Made by a program: the position numbers and the translations under genes
Assembly (NCBI RefSeq): GCF_037893015.1
Contig: NC_133662.1
Span: 271,491,944 to 271,555,943, forward strand
Source of the DNA: Macrotis lagotis
Lineage: Eukaryota > Chordata > Mammalia > Peramelemorphia > Peramelidae
DNA: 64,000 nt
Direction: 5' to 3'
The notes under the pieces: model-generated
The model's input: only the letters and a program-made list of their open reading frames with translations
What the model was told of the DNA's origin: nothing
The model's database searches: none
Part shown: positions 1 to 30,630 of the stretch, piece after piece
Numbering within the stretch: position 1 is the stretch's first letter
Layout: each line of letters opens with the position of its first letter

Positions 1-2473
1 ATCTTTGTGGGGGTGGTCCTCCCTCTGGCACTGAAGATGGCATTCCCACCCCTCAGCCCAGCCAGCAGCTCTTGCTTAGCTTTCTAAGCCACCTTCTCTA
101 GGGAGTCTGTCCAGAACCTCAGGGCAACCCTGGCTGATCCACCCTTTCAGCCTCCTGCCCTCCCTCCCATGCTTTGTCTTTGTCTCTTTCTACTGCACTT
201 AGCTCCTGCAGACTCTTGATAACTGTTTCCTTACTGGCTGATGGAGGAGTCCTGCCCGTTGTCAATTCCTATAATTTGTAGATTGACTGGATCATTGAAA
301 GATTATTGATTTTTGCTTGAGGGTTGTGGGAAACATGTGATCCAAGCCATTCTTTGTCTGGTTTTTTTTTAACATCTTGACCCAACTTGTTGTCCCTCCT
401 AGAGAGTGACCAGCTAAGATGCAAACTAATGGAGCAGCCCAACAGGCTCTTGGTCCTAATAGGTGTTCTTCATCCATTTGGTCTTTCCTGTGTGGATTGT
501 TAGGCTAAAGACTTTTGAGTGAGGATAAGCCCCCTTCATTTCAGAGGCTTTGCCGTGTTTGGGAACCTGATATGTAGGCATGGGGAGTCTGCAGCAGTTC
601 TGGGGGCTCCCTTTTTTTTTTTTAGTTTTTGCAAGGCAGTCGGGTTAAGTGGCTTGCCCAAGGCCACACAGCTAGGTAATTATTAAGTGTCTGAGGTCAG
701 ATTTGAACTCAGGCACTCCTGACTCCAGGGCTGGTGCTCTATCCATTGCGCCACCTAGCTGCCCCATGGGGGCTCCCTTTCAAATCATCTATGGGCCAGC
801 CAATCTCTATAACAGTAGCAAGTGAACATCTTCCTGTTTTGTGTCATGCTTGTGATTGATGATCACAACTTCATTGAATATCTGTGTCTCATGACTTGTA
901 TCAGTGCTTTGTATCTGTGGCAACAGACACCTTGTTGGGGAAGAACCTTGAGGACTATGATTCTTTCTCTTGGATTAAAAACCTTTTTTTAATCTTCCAA
1001 TAATAAAGTGGGGAGGGGTTCTTTATATAATCTCTCTGCCTTATGACTGATTGCATGACTCAGAGATCATTGGGGGCTGCTGTGCTCAGTCTCTTCTCCT
1101 TCCAGATTTCCACCTGGAGACCTGTAGATCATCCTCCTAAAGATTATCAGTCATGACAAGCTGACATTTGACCCCTGCTAGGGTCACCTACTCTGCCATT
1201 TTTTAATTGTTTGGTGTCCGTCCCTCTCCAGTGATACTCTACCAGGAACATTTGACCTCATCCAACCGTTTTCCCCATCTTTGTCTGGAGCCATGAAGTT
1301 AAGACTCTCCAGAGCACCTTTGCTGTCTGAGGGAGAAAGTCATTGGGGAGAGAGAGAGGGTGACAGCTCTGCCAATGTTATCCATTTGTGGAACTGACTC
1401 CAGGCCCAACTCCAGACCACCACTGCCTATCCTCCCTGAGAGTGAACCTCTTTCTTGGCAGGGTGGTCTTGGACTGTGAGGGACCCTCCCTGGGGGAAAG
1501 GTGGAAAGGCTGGTGGAGTAGAAAAAAGAAGTTCAGCAGTCCTGTGGCCTAAGCCTCAGTTTCTTGTTCTGCAAAATGAGAGGTTGAACTAGATGGTTTC
1601 TCAATTCTATTCCACTTCTAACTTGATGATTATGTGTTCTAAAGGTAAATACAGATAGATGCACACATGTGACTCAATATTAGATATATCCCACATGGAA
1701 GCCTGCGTCTACATTGAATTATCTAGCTCTCTATGTAGGCTTTTATTCATCTTAAGTGGGGTTTGCATAAAGAGAAAGGATAAATGGGGGAATCCAGGGT
1801 TGTGTGTGGTTCCAACCTTTGGATCTTGGATTTCATGTGGAGCCCTCCAGAGCAGGGTAATCGGAGGCCAAGAATTTGGATCAGTACAGAAGACCTTGAC
1901 CCTGAATGTGCTGGATTTAAGTGAATTGTATTTTCTAGTGCAAAGGAGAAGGGGAGGGGGGGCAGAGAAATCACAGGACAGGATTGTGGAAAGTTGTTTT
2001 TTCCCTTTATTTTTAGTTATTTGATTTCTTTGTATTCCAAAATAATTTCAAAGTAACCATTGATTTTCTGGTTCGAACACCTCACCTTGAAGGAATTGGA
2101 TATTCTGTAAACAGAGCTTCCTACCTCCATATGAAAAGGGCAACTTGAGAACTTGGGAGACTCCAGAGGACCTGGGTTCCCCCAGGCTGTGTTCACAAGG
2201 GGCCTGGGAAGGGCATTGATGGGTCACTGATGGTTGGCGATTGGGAGGAGCTGCCCAGGATGAGGGGGCATAGCTAGCTTTTGTACCTGCCTCTAATTCC
2301 TCTCTTCCTCCTCCTCTTCTTGGAGGGGGCAGCGAGTGTAGTTTACACAGGATGAGAAAGGTCCCCTCCCCTGCTGCCAGTGCCAGCCCTTACTGACATG
2401 AGGCACCCTAGGCTGGGTCTACCCACATCTCATGGCAGCCTGACACCGAGATTTGCTTCTCTTTCATTCTTAG
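1..2473. other. MCM3AP intron, no exon recognised
   Basis: This stretch lies upstream of the first recognisable MCM3AP exon, which begins after a TAG acceptor at 2471-2473. It is probably intronic, because the exon at 2474 starts inside a codon. It holds one SINE (612-766) and an old MIR/L2-like remnant around 1535-1640 (tctgcaaaatgagagg). No reading frame here resembles MCM3AP, and none of the short open frames has codon character that supports a gene. Confidence 0.6.
612..766 (-). mobile_element. WSINE1-like tRNA-derived SINE with target-site duplication
   Basis: The element lies antisense to MCM3AP. It starts with a T-run (its poly-A tail) and ends with the complement of its tRNA-like head, gccacctagctgcccc. 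The 14-base direct repeat TGGGGGCTCCCTTT flanks it at 601-614 and 767-780, a clear target-site duplication made by L1 machinery. The perfect repeat suggests a fairly young insertion. Confidence 0.9.
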
Positions 2474-5400
2474 GTTACGATGGATGAGAAACAAGACGAT
2501 ACATCAAATGAAGGTTCAATATTTCTACCAGCAATTACTCAGGTTCGTTATTGGGGTTAAAGGTTCCTTATATATTGGGAGAGGACTGGTTGATTGGTTT
2601 TGATCCGGGCTCTCCTTCTCAGTGAAGCTGTGTGGACTCCTCTGGACCTGCCGGCCCTTATCGCCGAGCATTACCCTGGGCAGAGGGAGCAGGTCTTCTG
2701 GAAGCTGGTGTTGGTGTTGCCCGACAGCGAAGAGCCAGCCTCTGGCTATTCCAGCAGGTGAGCCCTCATGCCCCAGGCCTTCCCAGCCTGTGAGCCAGTG
2801 TGCAGTTAGGTTAGCGCTAGTCACTCACTCTGGCTTGGGCCTCCCTGGGTCTTTGGATGCCCTTTGGCCTTGGGGCCTTTCCATGGGTGGACGTGACCTC
2901 TGAAGACCACACCTCTGAGCTCTGAAGGTTTTCTGCTGACTCGGCTGACTGACCCCAGATGGGAAAGTGACTTGGCTCTTGGGAAGGATGTGCCGGAGGA
3001 GTCCTCCTCCCTTTGGGTAGTCAGTCTGTGGAGGTACGCCTGGGTCTGGGGCTCCTCCTCCTCACTGTTGGGCTTTTGTCTTCATAGGATTCTAGCCAAT
3101 TGGCTGAAAGTCAAGTTTATGGGCTATGAGGATTTACAAGATGGTGCCTGTTGTGCCTCCGAGGGGATCCAGACGCTGACCCTGTTGAATGCTTGTGGCT
3201 CTAAAGGGAATCGGACCATCTGGGTCCATGTGTGCATCAAGGTGGGTGTGGGAAGGCCAAGTGGTGGCCTGGGCCTGAGTCAGCAAGTGGCCTCATACTG
3301 GCCTTTTGTTGGGTCAGGAATGGTGCTGGTTATTGAGGCTGTGAGGCATCCTCTGTTTGTCTGGGGTCTCGGAGGGCTCTACAGCAAGGGTGGCCTTGTC
3401 ATTGCCCATTTTGCATAAGACACGTACAGCCCAGATAAGGGAATGCAGGACATAGTGGACACCTGTGGGGTTCCCTCCCCTTCTTTGGCAGCTCATGATG
3501 TTGTTGAAGATCATGGGACTGTGGGGGGCATCTTCCAGTGTGGAAGCTCTCTCTCTGCGGGAGCTTGTTGGTGCCTCAGCTGGTTGGGCCTGAGGCATCT
3601 GAGACACCAGAGGTAGCATGGCTGGTAGGACCAGAATCTGATCCTTCCTGCCTCAGGGCCAGCTCTGTGGAGCCTCTTGGCAGCAACACCTGGGCAGAGT
3701 TGAGGCTCCAGGTCAAGTGACCCACCCAGAGTCCCAGCACCTGACCTGAAAGGGCGAGAGAGTGGGAGCCTGCAGAGAAGCCAGGCTTCATGCCCAGCTG
3801 CCTCCTCCACCTGTGGTGAAGTCCACCTGACTGTCCTTGACTTCTGACCTTGCAGCTCTCGGGACTCCATGAAGTGGGAGCTGTGGAGTTTTCACCAGGA
3901 AGCCCATGGTGACCGAGTGAAGCATGACCTGACTTGTGGTGGCCAGAGAGGCCAAGCTTAGTGGGTGGTCAGCTTGCTAGTGACAAGCTCATGCTGTGGG
4001 ACTGGCAAGGCAACTTAGATGTTGAGGGGATGGACAGCCTGCTAGGTTGGGGTTCTGACTGGTCTCAGACTTAAACTCCTGTGGGAACCTGGGCAGGTTG
4101 CTTCACCTCTTGCTCAGCCTCAGTTTCCTCATCTGTGAAATGGGCAGAATCACAGCATCTTCCTCCCAGCCTGGTGGTGAGGCCCCAAGGAGACCACCCA
4201 CTTTGCAGACCCCTTGATGCAATGTAAATGGCAGAAAATGTCATCTCCTTCAAGTTTGGGCTCCAGCCTCTTATGCTTTGAGAGTGCACTCTTGTCAGCA
4301 GTGCACGCTCCCTGACCTGGTTCTGCTGTCGCTGTCTTCCCACAGGTGGCCCATGGCCTGTTGAGCGACTCAGCCCTTGATGCCATTGAGACTCAGAAGG
4401 ACCTTCTGGGCACCAGCGGCCTCCTCTTCCTACTGCCTGCCCCAGGGAAGAATGTCGCGGAGACCGAGGAGGACACATATTGGCTCTCGGCTTTGTTGCA
4501 GCTCAAACAGCTCCTGCAGGCAAAACCCTTCCACCCCCTAGTGCCCCTGGTGGTCCTTGTGCCTGGCCAGGATGGGGCCAACATGAGTGAAGTGGAGGAA
4601 GGTATGTGTGGGGCTCATGGCTGGGGAGGACTGACTCTCCTGCTTCCTAGTGTGGTCCTTGTTGTTCCCTGGGAGGTGGGACTGACTAGACCAGCTCTTT
4701 AGCCTTGTGTCCGGAAAGGTCCCTGCCACACCTGCTCCCCTTGCTTTGGTTTGTGTCCTCTTTATTTTCAGAGAACTCTCCTCTCCTTCCTTCACCCAGA
4801 GGGGCCTTTTCCTATAACCAACAGTAAGAAAGAAAAGGGACAAAAGACAGTCTGGCCAAACTTGACCGATGGTGCACGTGGTGACCCCGGCCCTAGTCCT
4901 CCTCCTCCACATAGAAGGGAGGGAGAAAGGTGTCCCTGGCTCTTCTCTCAGACCCAGCGTGGTCGCTGAGATCCCCATGCAAGTTTTATTGTCCTCTCCC
5001 TCTCCATTCTTCTCCAGAGTCATCAGCCTTCCCTCGATTCCATCTCTGAAGGGTTGCCGACCCCGGGCCAGGCTGGAGATCCACAGAGAGGCCGAGGGCC
5101 GTCCCTGATCTCGGTGGCTCCCCACTACATGTTCCACAGACTTGTTAGATGGTGTTCAAGGGGGCAGCCTGCAGGGATACCTCCACCATGTCTTCTTCCC
5201 TTCCCCTCTCAGGCCTCACATGCACGGCGAGCTGCTGTTGGGCTTGGTGTTGGCTCAGTGGCCAGCAGTAGACCCAGAGGTCTCCCTGAGGCCTGGGAAC
5301 AGAAGGCTAGTGTAGGCAGGGGTAGGTTGGTACACACTGATGTGTGGGCCACATCAAGCACCAGTGTGTCTCCGAGCCACATGTATGCTTTTCTCCAAGG

Positions 5401-8400
5401 TCTGATGCTCCAGGACTTGGTTTCCTCCAAGCTCATTTCTGACTACATCATTGTGGAGATCCCTGCTGCAGTCAATGACCTCCAGGGCACCACCAGGGTA
5501 AGAGGCCCAGCTTGAGCTGGGTGTGGGGGTGATTTGGAGCTAGTTAGAATCCTCTGTAGCCTTATTCTTTTGTCTAGAGTTGCCCCAACCATTAAGAGAG
5601 TCCTGGTGGTGGTGGGGGTGGGGTTTGGAACTCGGGGCTCTGCCCGTTCTGGGATGGTGGCATGGGTGAGAATCTCGCCGGCTTCTGCTGGTATATTAAG
5701 TTTTCCTGAGGGAGGCCCGTGGGGCCAGCCTGGCGAGTGGGGCCAGATTTGGTGCCAGTGCCATGGACCGTTCCCCTTGCTCTACACTCGCATCTCACCC
5801 ACCTATTGCCTGCCTTTGGCTCCAGGTGTCCCAGGCCGTGAAGTGGCTGGTCTCTCGCTGCCCCAGCACCCTGGAGCTCTGCTGCCAGACTCTGCCACAG
5901 TACATCGAGGATGGCGTCAGCCATGAGTTCAGTGACCGCTTCTTCTATGATCGGAAGGAGCGGCGTGTGGCCGGCCTAGCCTCTCAGGAGCCCGGCGCTA
6001 TCATTGAGCTCTTTAACAGTGTGCTGCAGTTCCTGGCCGACGCAGCCTCCTCTGAGCAGCTGTGCCACCTGTCCTGGCCCATCACGGAGTTTGCAGAGTC
6101 AGGGGGCAACAAGGTGCTTCCTCACCTGCAGTGGAATGCGCCTAGCCACCTGGCCTGGCTGAAGAAGGCAGTGCTCTCCTTCCAGCTGCCCCACATGGAC
6201 CTCCCCCCACAGGGCGGTAGGTGACTTGCCCCTGCCCCAGCAGGCCAAAGGGTATCAAGGGTGGGAAAAGCCCTTGTCGCTGGCAGCAGCTTCATGAATG
6301 TAGGAGTGGCACTCCCTCCACTGCTGCAGATTGCACCTGTTCATCCATGGAGAGCTGTTGGGGGCCACATGGCCAGTAGGACTCAGAGACAAGACTTGAA
6401 CCCAGCTCCTGCTGGCTCTAGCATCCTTGGGCTAGAAAGGAGGTCCCTATGTCCCTTCCAGGGACTCCTGGGGCATGCGTAGGCTATCAGGTGTGGTTGA
6501 GACACCACCTCTCCCTCATCCCGTGGGACTTCCGCATCTGAGGGCATTGCCTCCTTTCCTCTAAGTCTTAGGCTGGATGATCATTGGGGCCCAGGGGCTT
6601 CTCCAGCCAAGGAGCACATTGGTGCAGGGAGACCCTTGGGCTGCAGGGGTACCTGAGTGCTTTTCAGGACTGGGGAGCCATGTGACGCTGGCAGCAGTCC
6701 TTAGTGATTGCTCTGGCCATGTGTCCCAGTGCCCTGGGGCTGTCCCCAGGCCCAGAAGAGGGAAGGGGTAAGGGGTCCTGCAGGCTCTCAGGCCTTAGCG
6801 TCTGAGCCAGCAGAGACCCCCGGGGCTGCCAGTGCCTGCCCTGCCTGGCGTGGCCCTTAACTAAGATCTCGGCTCTTTGCAGCTCCCTGGCGGCTCGTGT
6901 GCAACATGATTTTCCAGTACGTTTCCCAGATTCCGAGCTGCTGCCAGACTCAACCCATCCTTCAGTCGCAGGTGGAGAATCTCCTCAGTCGAACCTATGG
7001 CAAGTGGAAGAGCAAGGACTTCTGGGTCTTGGGAGAGATGGGACCCTCAGTGGAGGAGATTCCATGGGATGACATCATCGCACTGTGTATTAACCACAAG
7101 CTGCGGGATTGGAAGCCACCCAGACTGCCTGTCACCTCAGGTAGGGGCAGCCTGGATCCCCAAGGAAGAGCAGCCTCCTGGGCCCATCCACCTGCTGCTT
7201 CCTTTGGCTCCCAGGCTCGCCAGTCAGCAGGGAGGGATTTGAAACCGAGCCCCTGGAGTGGAGAGGCAGCCTCCCCTCCCCCTCCAGGGGTCCCCATTCA
7301 TTCCTTCTTTGTCTCATCACTTTGTCTCCTCAGAGGCTCTGAGTGAAGACGGTCAGATCTGTGTCTACTTTTTCAAAAGCCATTTAAAAGGCTACGATGT
7401 TCCCGGCTCGTGGGAACATGCCAGGCTGCAGACCCAGAAGGAGGCCCAGCGACATGGCCAAGCACGGTGCGTGAGGCTTCCAGTTACGTACATGCGTGTA
7501 GATATACACACGCATGTGTGCCCTTTACCCGTACATACACACCACATAGATCCCATTTCCCCAGAGACTGTGCTGGACACGTGGCAGGTGTTCTGCGCTC
7601 CCGTGTTCCAGTATCATCCTCCTGTCATGGTGCTTTTGTGAGGACTGTGCTGCCTCCCACCCGCTCTTCCCTGGGAGAGCCATGGGGTTGGTATGCAGCC
7701 CCATGCATGTGTCTCCCGGCTTTCCAAACTTGACCAGTCTCTGGGGATGTGGAAGGCAGGTCTTTGTCTGCTGACTCGCTCATCCCCTTGAAGCTGCTCC
7801 CTCTCTACCACCCACCTCTCCCCCAGGAGGGCTCGCTTTCCTCTCTGCTGCCTCATCTCTGCCTAACCCCAGGGATGCCCTTTGACCCTATTCAGACATC
7901 TCCCTCCCCTCCTGCCTCTCGAAGCTTAGCCATCATGCTCCCCTTCACTCAGGCCTTGTGGTCTCTCACACTAGATGTTTCTGGGCTACCCCCTCCTCCC
8001 CCTGCAACCCCTTAGACCACCTAGCTTCCTTCTAAGTTTCCCCACAAGGGTGGTGTCCAGACCTAGCTCTCCACCCAGGGTTGCACCCCAGCGGCCCAAA
8101 AAACCCTTTGGTTACAAAATGCTTGGGTCCACTTAGGGCGTGGCTTCGAACCAGGGCCTGGTGAGCCTTGGGTGGTGGGCTTCTAGTGGCCAATGAACTC
8201 TTGAGACAGACTATGGGCTCAGAGTTCTAAGGGGCGTTTCAGTTTTCCCAAATTCCTTTGCGGGGCAAAGGATAGAGGTCTCATCTCTGCTTGCGCCTGG
8301 TAGACCCCATTCGAGAGGCAATGCCCACAGAGTGCCATGTCCAGAATTGGGTAGAGGCTGGCATTGTATGGCTTAGAAGCTGGGAGTGGGCACCAGCAGA

Positions 8401-9600
8401 GGGCTGGTTCTCATCACTTGGCTCTGTCTAATACTCCCCTCTTTCTTGGGACAGCTTTGGTGTGAAGCTTTTGCGCTCATCTGCCAGGGCCTTCTCTCCA
8501 TGGCTTCACGTTCCCTACAGTGTGCCCAGGAACCCGGAGAGCGGCTGTGCCAGCCATGTGCCCAATGCCAAGGAGCTTGCCCGTACGGCCTCAGCCAGGG
8601 AACTGCTCCCGGGGCGCCTGTCGGCCCGCCTTCGACTGGAGAAGGAGGAGAGCAGGAGGTGAGGTCTCCCTGGCCCATATCCCGTGGCCTGGCTGTTTCC
8701 TGTGACCTGGCTGCCTCCCCCTTCCCTTTTCCTTCCCTGGTCCTGGCTGTGGAAACCCTGGTATGGGGACTGGTGGCCCCAAGGGGAGGCTGTGGCAGAA
8801 AGCCCCTGCCCCTCCAATGTCTTCTCTCGCCCTGGCTCTGGTTTCAGGTCTTGTCCCTCGGGGTCCATGGTACCCCATGGTTGGTGGGGGCAAACTTGGC
8901 CCCTCAGCTCCTCCTGACAGCAGTGACTGGGTTGGCAGGTGGCCCTCTTCCTACAGGAGGAGGGGGATGTTCCTGTAGGGAGTTGCCCTTAAGGAGTTGG
9001 GGGCCTTGTTTGTTCTATAGCTCTTCTTCTCTTCTTCTCTTTTCTCTTGGTTCCATTTCTCTAGTTGGTTTTAGAATGAGAGAGAGAGAGAGGAAGAAGA
9101 GATGGGGGAGGAGGAGGGAGGGGCAGAAAGTGAGTGTGGGGGCCAGTCAGGCCTCTACCCTACATTTCCCTTTTTTTTTAAATTAAAGATTTTATTTATT
9201 TTGAGTTTTACAATTTTCCCCCTAATTTTGCTCCCCCCCCCCAAGACAGTCTGTTAGTCTTTTACATTGTTTCCATGGTAGACATTGGTCTCAGTTGAAT
9301 GTGATGAGAGAGAAATGAGATCCCTAAGGAAGAAACATAAAGGATAAGAGATAGCAGGATCAGACAGTAAGATAGTTTTTTTGGTAAATTAAAGTCCTTG
9401 GTCTTTGTTCAAATTCCACACTTCTTTGTCTTCTACCCTACATTTCAGTTCCTTCTTTGTTCCTCTTCTCTCTACCAGCTGGGATCCAGGATGGTCTGGG
9501 TGCAGGGGACTGGGAAGGCATTTTGAGGGGAGATCTTGTGGATGATGCACATGAAGGTGTTGGCTGGCTTCTTCAAAGAGCATCAACCCCCCCCCCCCCC

Positions 9601-9641
<41 letters not shown>

Positions 9642-10435
9642 TCTCTCTCTCCCCCAGAGTGGCTCTGGAGCTAGGGCCAGCAGCTCTGTGTGTGTGTGGG
9701 GGGCTTCTGAAGAAAGGGCCGGCCTTCTCTGATGAGCCTCCAACCCACAGGTTTGAAGATCAGCTGCGCCAGTGGCTGGCAGGAGACCCGGAGCAGGGGT
9801 CAGACTTGAGCCCCCTCCCCCTCTACCTTCCCCAAGCACTTGTATCGACACCTCAGACACCTCAGACTCTTCAGCCGGTGTCACGACTGCACTCAACCCC
9901 TAGCCCCCAGGTAAAGCGGGCCTCTGTTGGGCTTGGGGGAAGGAGCTGATGGTCACCACCGGGCTCTCTGGAGGTGGATGCCCATGGACCTCTGTTTGGC
10001 GGCTCCTCCGTGACCAGAGCAGGGTCAGAGAAAGAGGAAGTTGAGGCTAGAATGGTTGACCCGGGCCAGGCCAGCCCACTCCGGGCAAGTGCCGGGGCCT
10101 CCCTCCTCCTCTCCAGCCCCAAACGAGTGATTTTCTCCACTTGGGCCTTTGTCCGTCTCTGTTGGATTTGTGGGATCACTGGAGGTCTCTTGGTTGTGGG
10201 AAGGAAGGTCCGAGTCCGGCCCTCGCGGGCCAAAGATGGGATCGGCCGGCCTAAGGCTGAACCAGCTCTTCTCCTTTTACCTTTGAAGGCCGAGTGGCGG
10301 CCGCTCTCCCCGGAGACGGACCTGTCTCTGACCGACAAACTCAAACACTTGGAAAGCTTGATCCGGAGGACCCGCGAGGAGGAGCTCGTCTGTGAGCGCC
10401 ATCTCTCCACCGTGTTGGACATGGTGGACATTTGA
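2474..10435 (+). CDS. MCM3AP: MCM3AP (GANP), C-terminal exons of a gene entering from the left
   Basis: Eleven coding exons: 2474-2542, 2623-2757, 3088-3241, 4346-4601, 5400-5497, 5826-6216, 6883-7140, 7334-7466, 8455-8658, 9751-9910 and 10289-10435 (TGA at 10433-10435). All have GT/AG borders and phases join without a break, giving about 667 residues. The translation matches the last third of GANP as I remember it: [14 protein letters not shown] early, [77 protein letters not shown], and LDMVDI at the C-terminus. GANP is the scaffold of the nuclear TREX-2 mRNA-export complex. Its C-terminal region is the MCM3-binding part to which MCM3 acetylation has been attributed. The Sac3 and FG-repeat parts and the start codon lie outside the window. 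The gene ends about 0.75 kb before the LSS start codon, on the same strand. Nothing looks broken. Confidence 0.96.
4040..4230 (+). repeat. MIR-like ancient SINE in MCM3AP intron
   Basis: The motif cctcagtttcctcatctg is followed by a tgaaatgggcaga stretch, the diagnostic core and 3' part of MIR elements. No target-site duplication is visible, as expected for an old copy. Confidence 0.7.
5826..6216 (+). CDS. MCM3AP: MCM3AP exon, largest in the window (130 codons)
   Basis: The exon runs from the acceptor ctccag to the donor gtaggt and is entered in phase 0 and left in phase 1. It encodes a helical segment including [33 protein letters not shown] and [18 protein letters not shown]. These segments are strongly conserved in GANP C-terminal regions. 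No catalytic motif can be pointed to by eye. Confidence 0.95.
8455..8658 (+). CDS. MCM3AP: MCM3AP exon, variable Ser/Arg-rich segment
   Basis: This exon continues phase from 7466 and joins in phase to 9751. It encodes a poorly conserved linker rich in Ala, Arg and Ser ([21 protein letters not shown]) that ends in LEKEESRR before the conserved FEDQLRQWL of the next exon. Compared with the remembered human protein, this is the least similar exon of the window, although its frame is intact. Confidence 0.9.
9169..9431 (-). mobile_element. 5'-truncated L1 (3' end only) with target-site duplication
   Basis: The sequence is the L1 3' UTR in antisense: aaagattttatttattttga, then ttgtttccatgg, then gatgagagagaaat. 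The same block recurs at 20911, 25130, 40260, 49890 and, in sense, at 60400. The 15-base repeat TCTACCCTACATTTC at 9154-9168 and 9432-9446 frames it. About 263 bases were inserted. Confidence 0.92.
9586..9639. repeat. C-run plus (CA)19 microsatellite
   Basis: A run of about 14 C is followed by roughly 19 CA units, ending about 110 bases upstream of the acceptor of the penultimate MCM3AP exon (9751). CA repeats near exons are known to bind hnRNP L, so a splicing effect is possible; that is inference. Confidence 0.95.
10289..10435 (+). CDS. MCM3AP: MCM3AP terminal coding exon
   Basis: The acceptor is ctttgaag and the exon is entered in phase 0. It encodes a charged helix ([19 protein letters not shown]) followed by the conserved end LDMVDI and TGA. 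The 3' UTR that follows is only about 0.13 kb long. Confidence 0.95.
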   Translation, partial: AEWRPLSPETDLSLTDKLKHLESLIRRTREEELVCERHLSTVLDMVDI

Positions 10436-10575
10436 CGCACTGGGCAGCAGGGAGGAGGCCTCTTTCCCTGAGGGGCTGGGTCCAAAGTACCCACAATAAT
10501 GTCTGCGGATGCTCGACCGGCAGCTGGGACTGTGGCTGTGAATCATGGAAATAAAAAGTGTCACTGTCCAGTGTG
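10436..10575 (+). terminator. MCM3AP: MCM3AP 3' UTR and poly(A) signal
   Basis: A canonical AATAAA lies at 10550-10555, 115 bases past the stop codon, followed by a GT-rich stretch (gtgtcactgtccagtgtgc) suited to cleavage-factor binding. The cleavage site is probably around 10570. Confidence 0.85.
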
Positions 10576-11299
10576 CCTCCGTCCCACTGGGAGGGAGGGG
10601 TCCCGGAGCGGGTCCGGGAGGTCCCCAGGGCTCTTGGAGGAGGAGGCTGCGGCCTGGGGCGTTCCACACTCGTGTCCCGTTTATCTGGAGTTCTGATCAC
10701 GGAATGTGATCCCCCGGGTTCCCCGGGCCTGCGAGGGACCCCGTCAGGGGACAGCAGTGGGAGTGGGGGGGGCTCTGTCCGACAGGAATGATGCCGAGGC
10801 AAGCTGGCCACAGGGGTCGTGCCGTGGGGCTCCACTGCGGCCGGAAGGCTGGAGGCCTGGGGGGCAGAGGGGCCCGGGTGACTGGGGGTTCGGGTAACTA
10901 GGGCAGCCCCCCGGTTTAACTAGGCTTGGGGGGTGGCGCACCGCGGGCCGCACCGGCCTCTGCCCAGCCTGCGAGCGGGCAGCCCGGGTACGGGGAAGCC
11001 GGGGGGCGGGGCGGATGGGCACGGGGCGGGGCCGGAGCAGCCGGGAGCCCCGCCCCCGGGCCTCCGCCAATCCCGCGCGTCCCCGCTGGCCCCTCCCGGC
11101 TCGGCTGTCCCGGCCGCGGCCGCTGGTTCGCGGGCCCCGCCCCGGGCCCCGCCTCCCGCGCGCTCTCATTGGCCCGGCGCCCCTCGGCTCATGTGGGCCC
11201 AGGCTCCGGCGAGCGGCGGCGGCTCCCAGCCCCGCAGCCCGAGCCGCCGAGGGTTAGACCCGTTGGGGACCGGCCCGGCGCCCGCAGCCCCCCGGAGCC

Positions 11300-30630
<19,331 letters not shown>

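Noticed and set aside
1659-2024. 121-codon plus-strand frame upstream of the first MCM3AP exon
   Set aside because: No resemblance to MCM3AP or any family known to me and no fitting splice phase with the exon at 2474.
9061-9120. Purine-rich (GA)n stretch as a regulatory GAGA element
   Set aside because: Short and irregular within an intron; nothing ties it to regulation.
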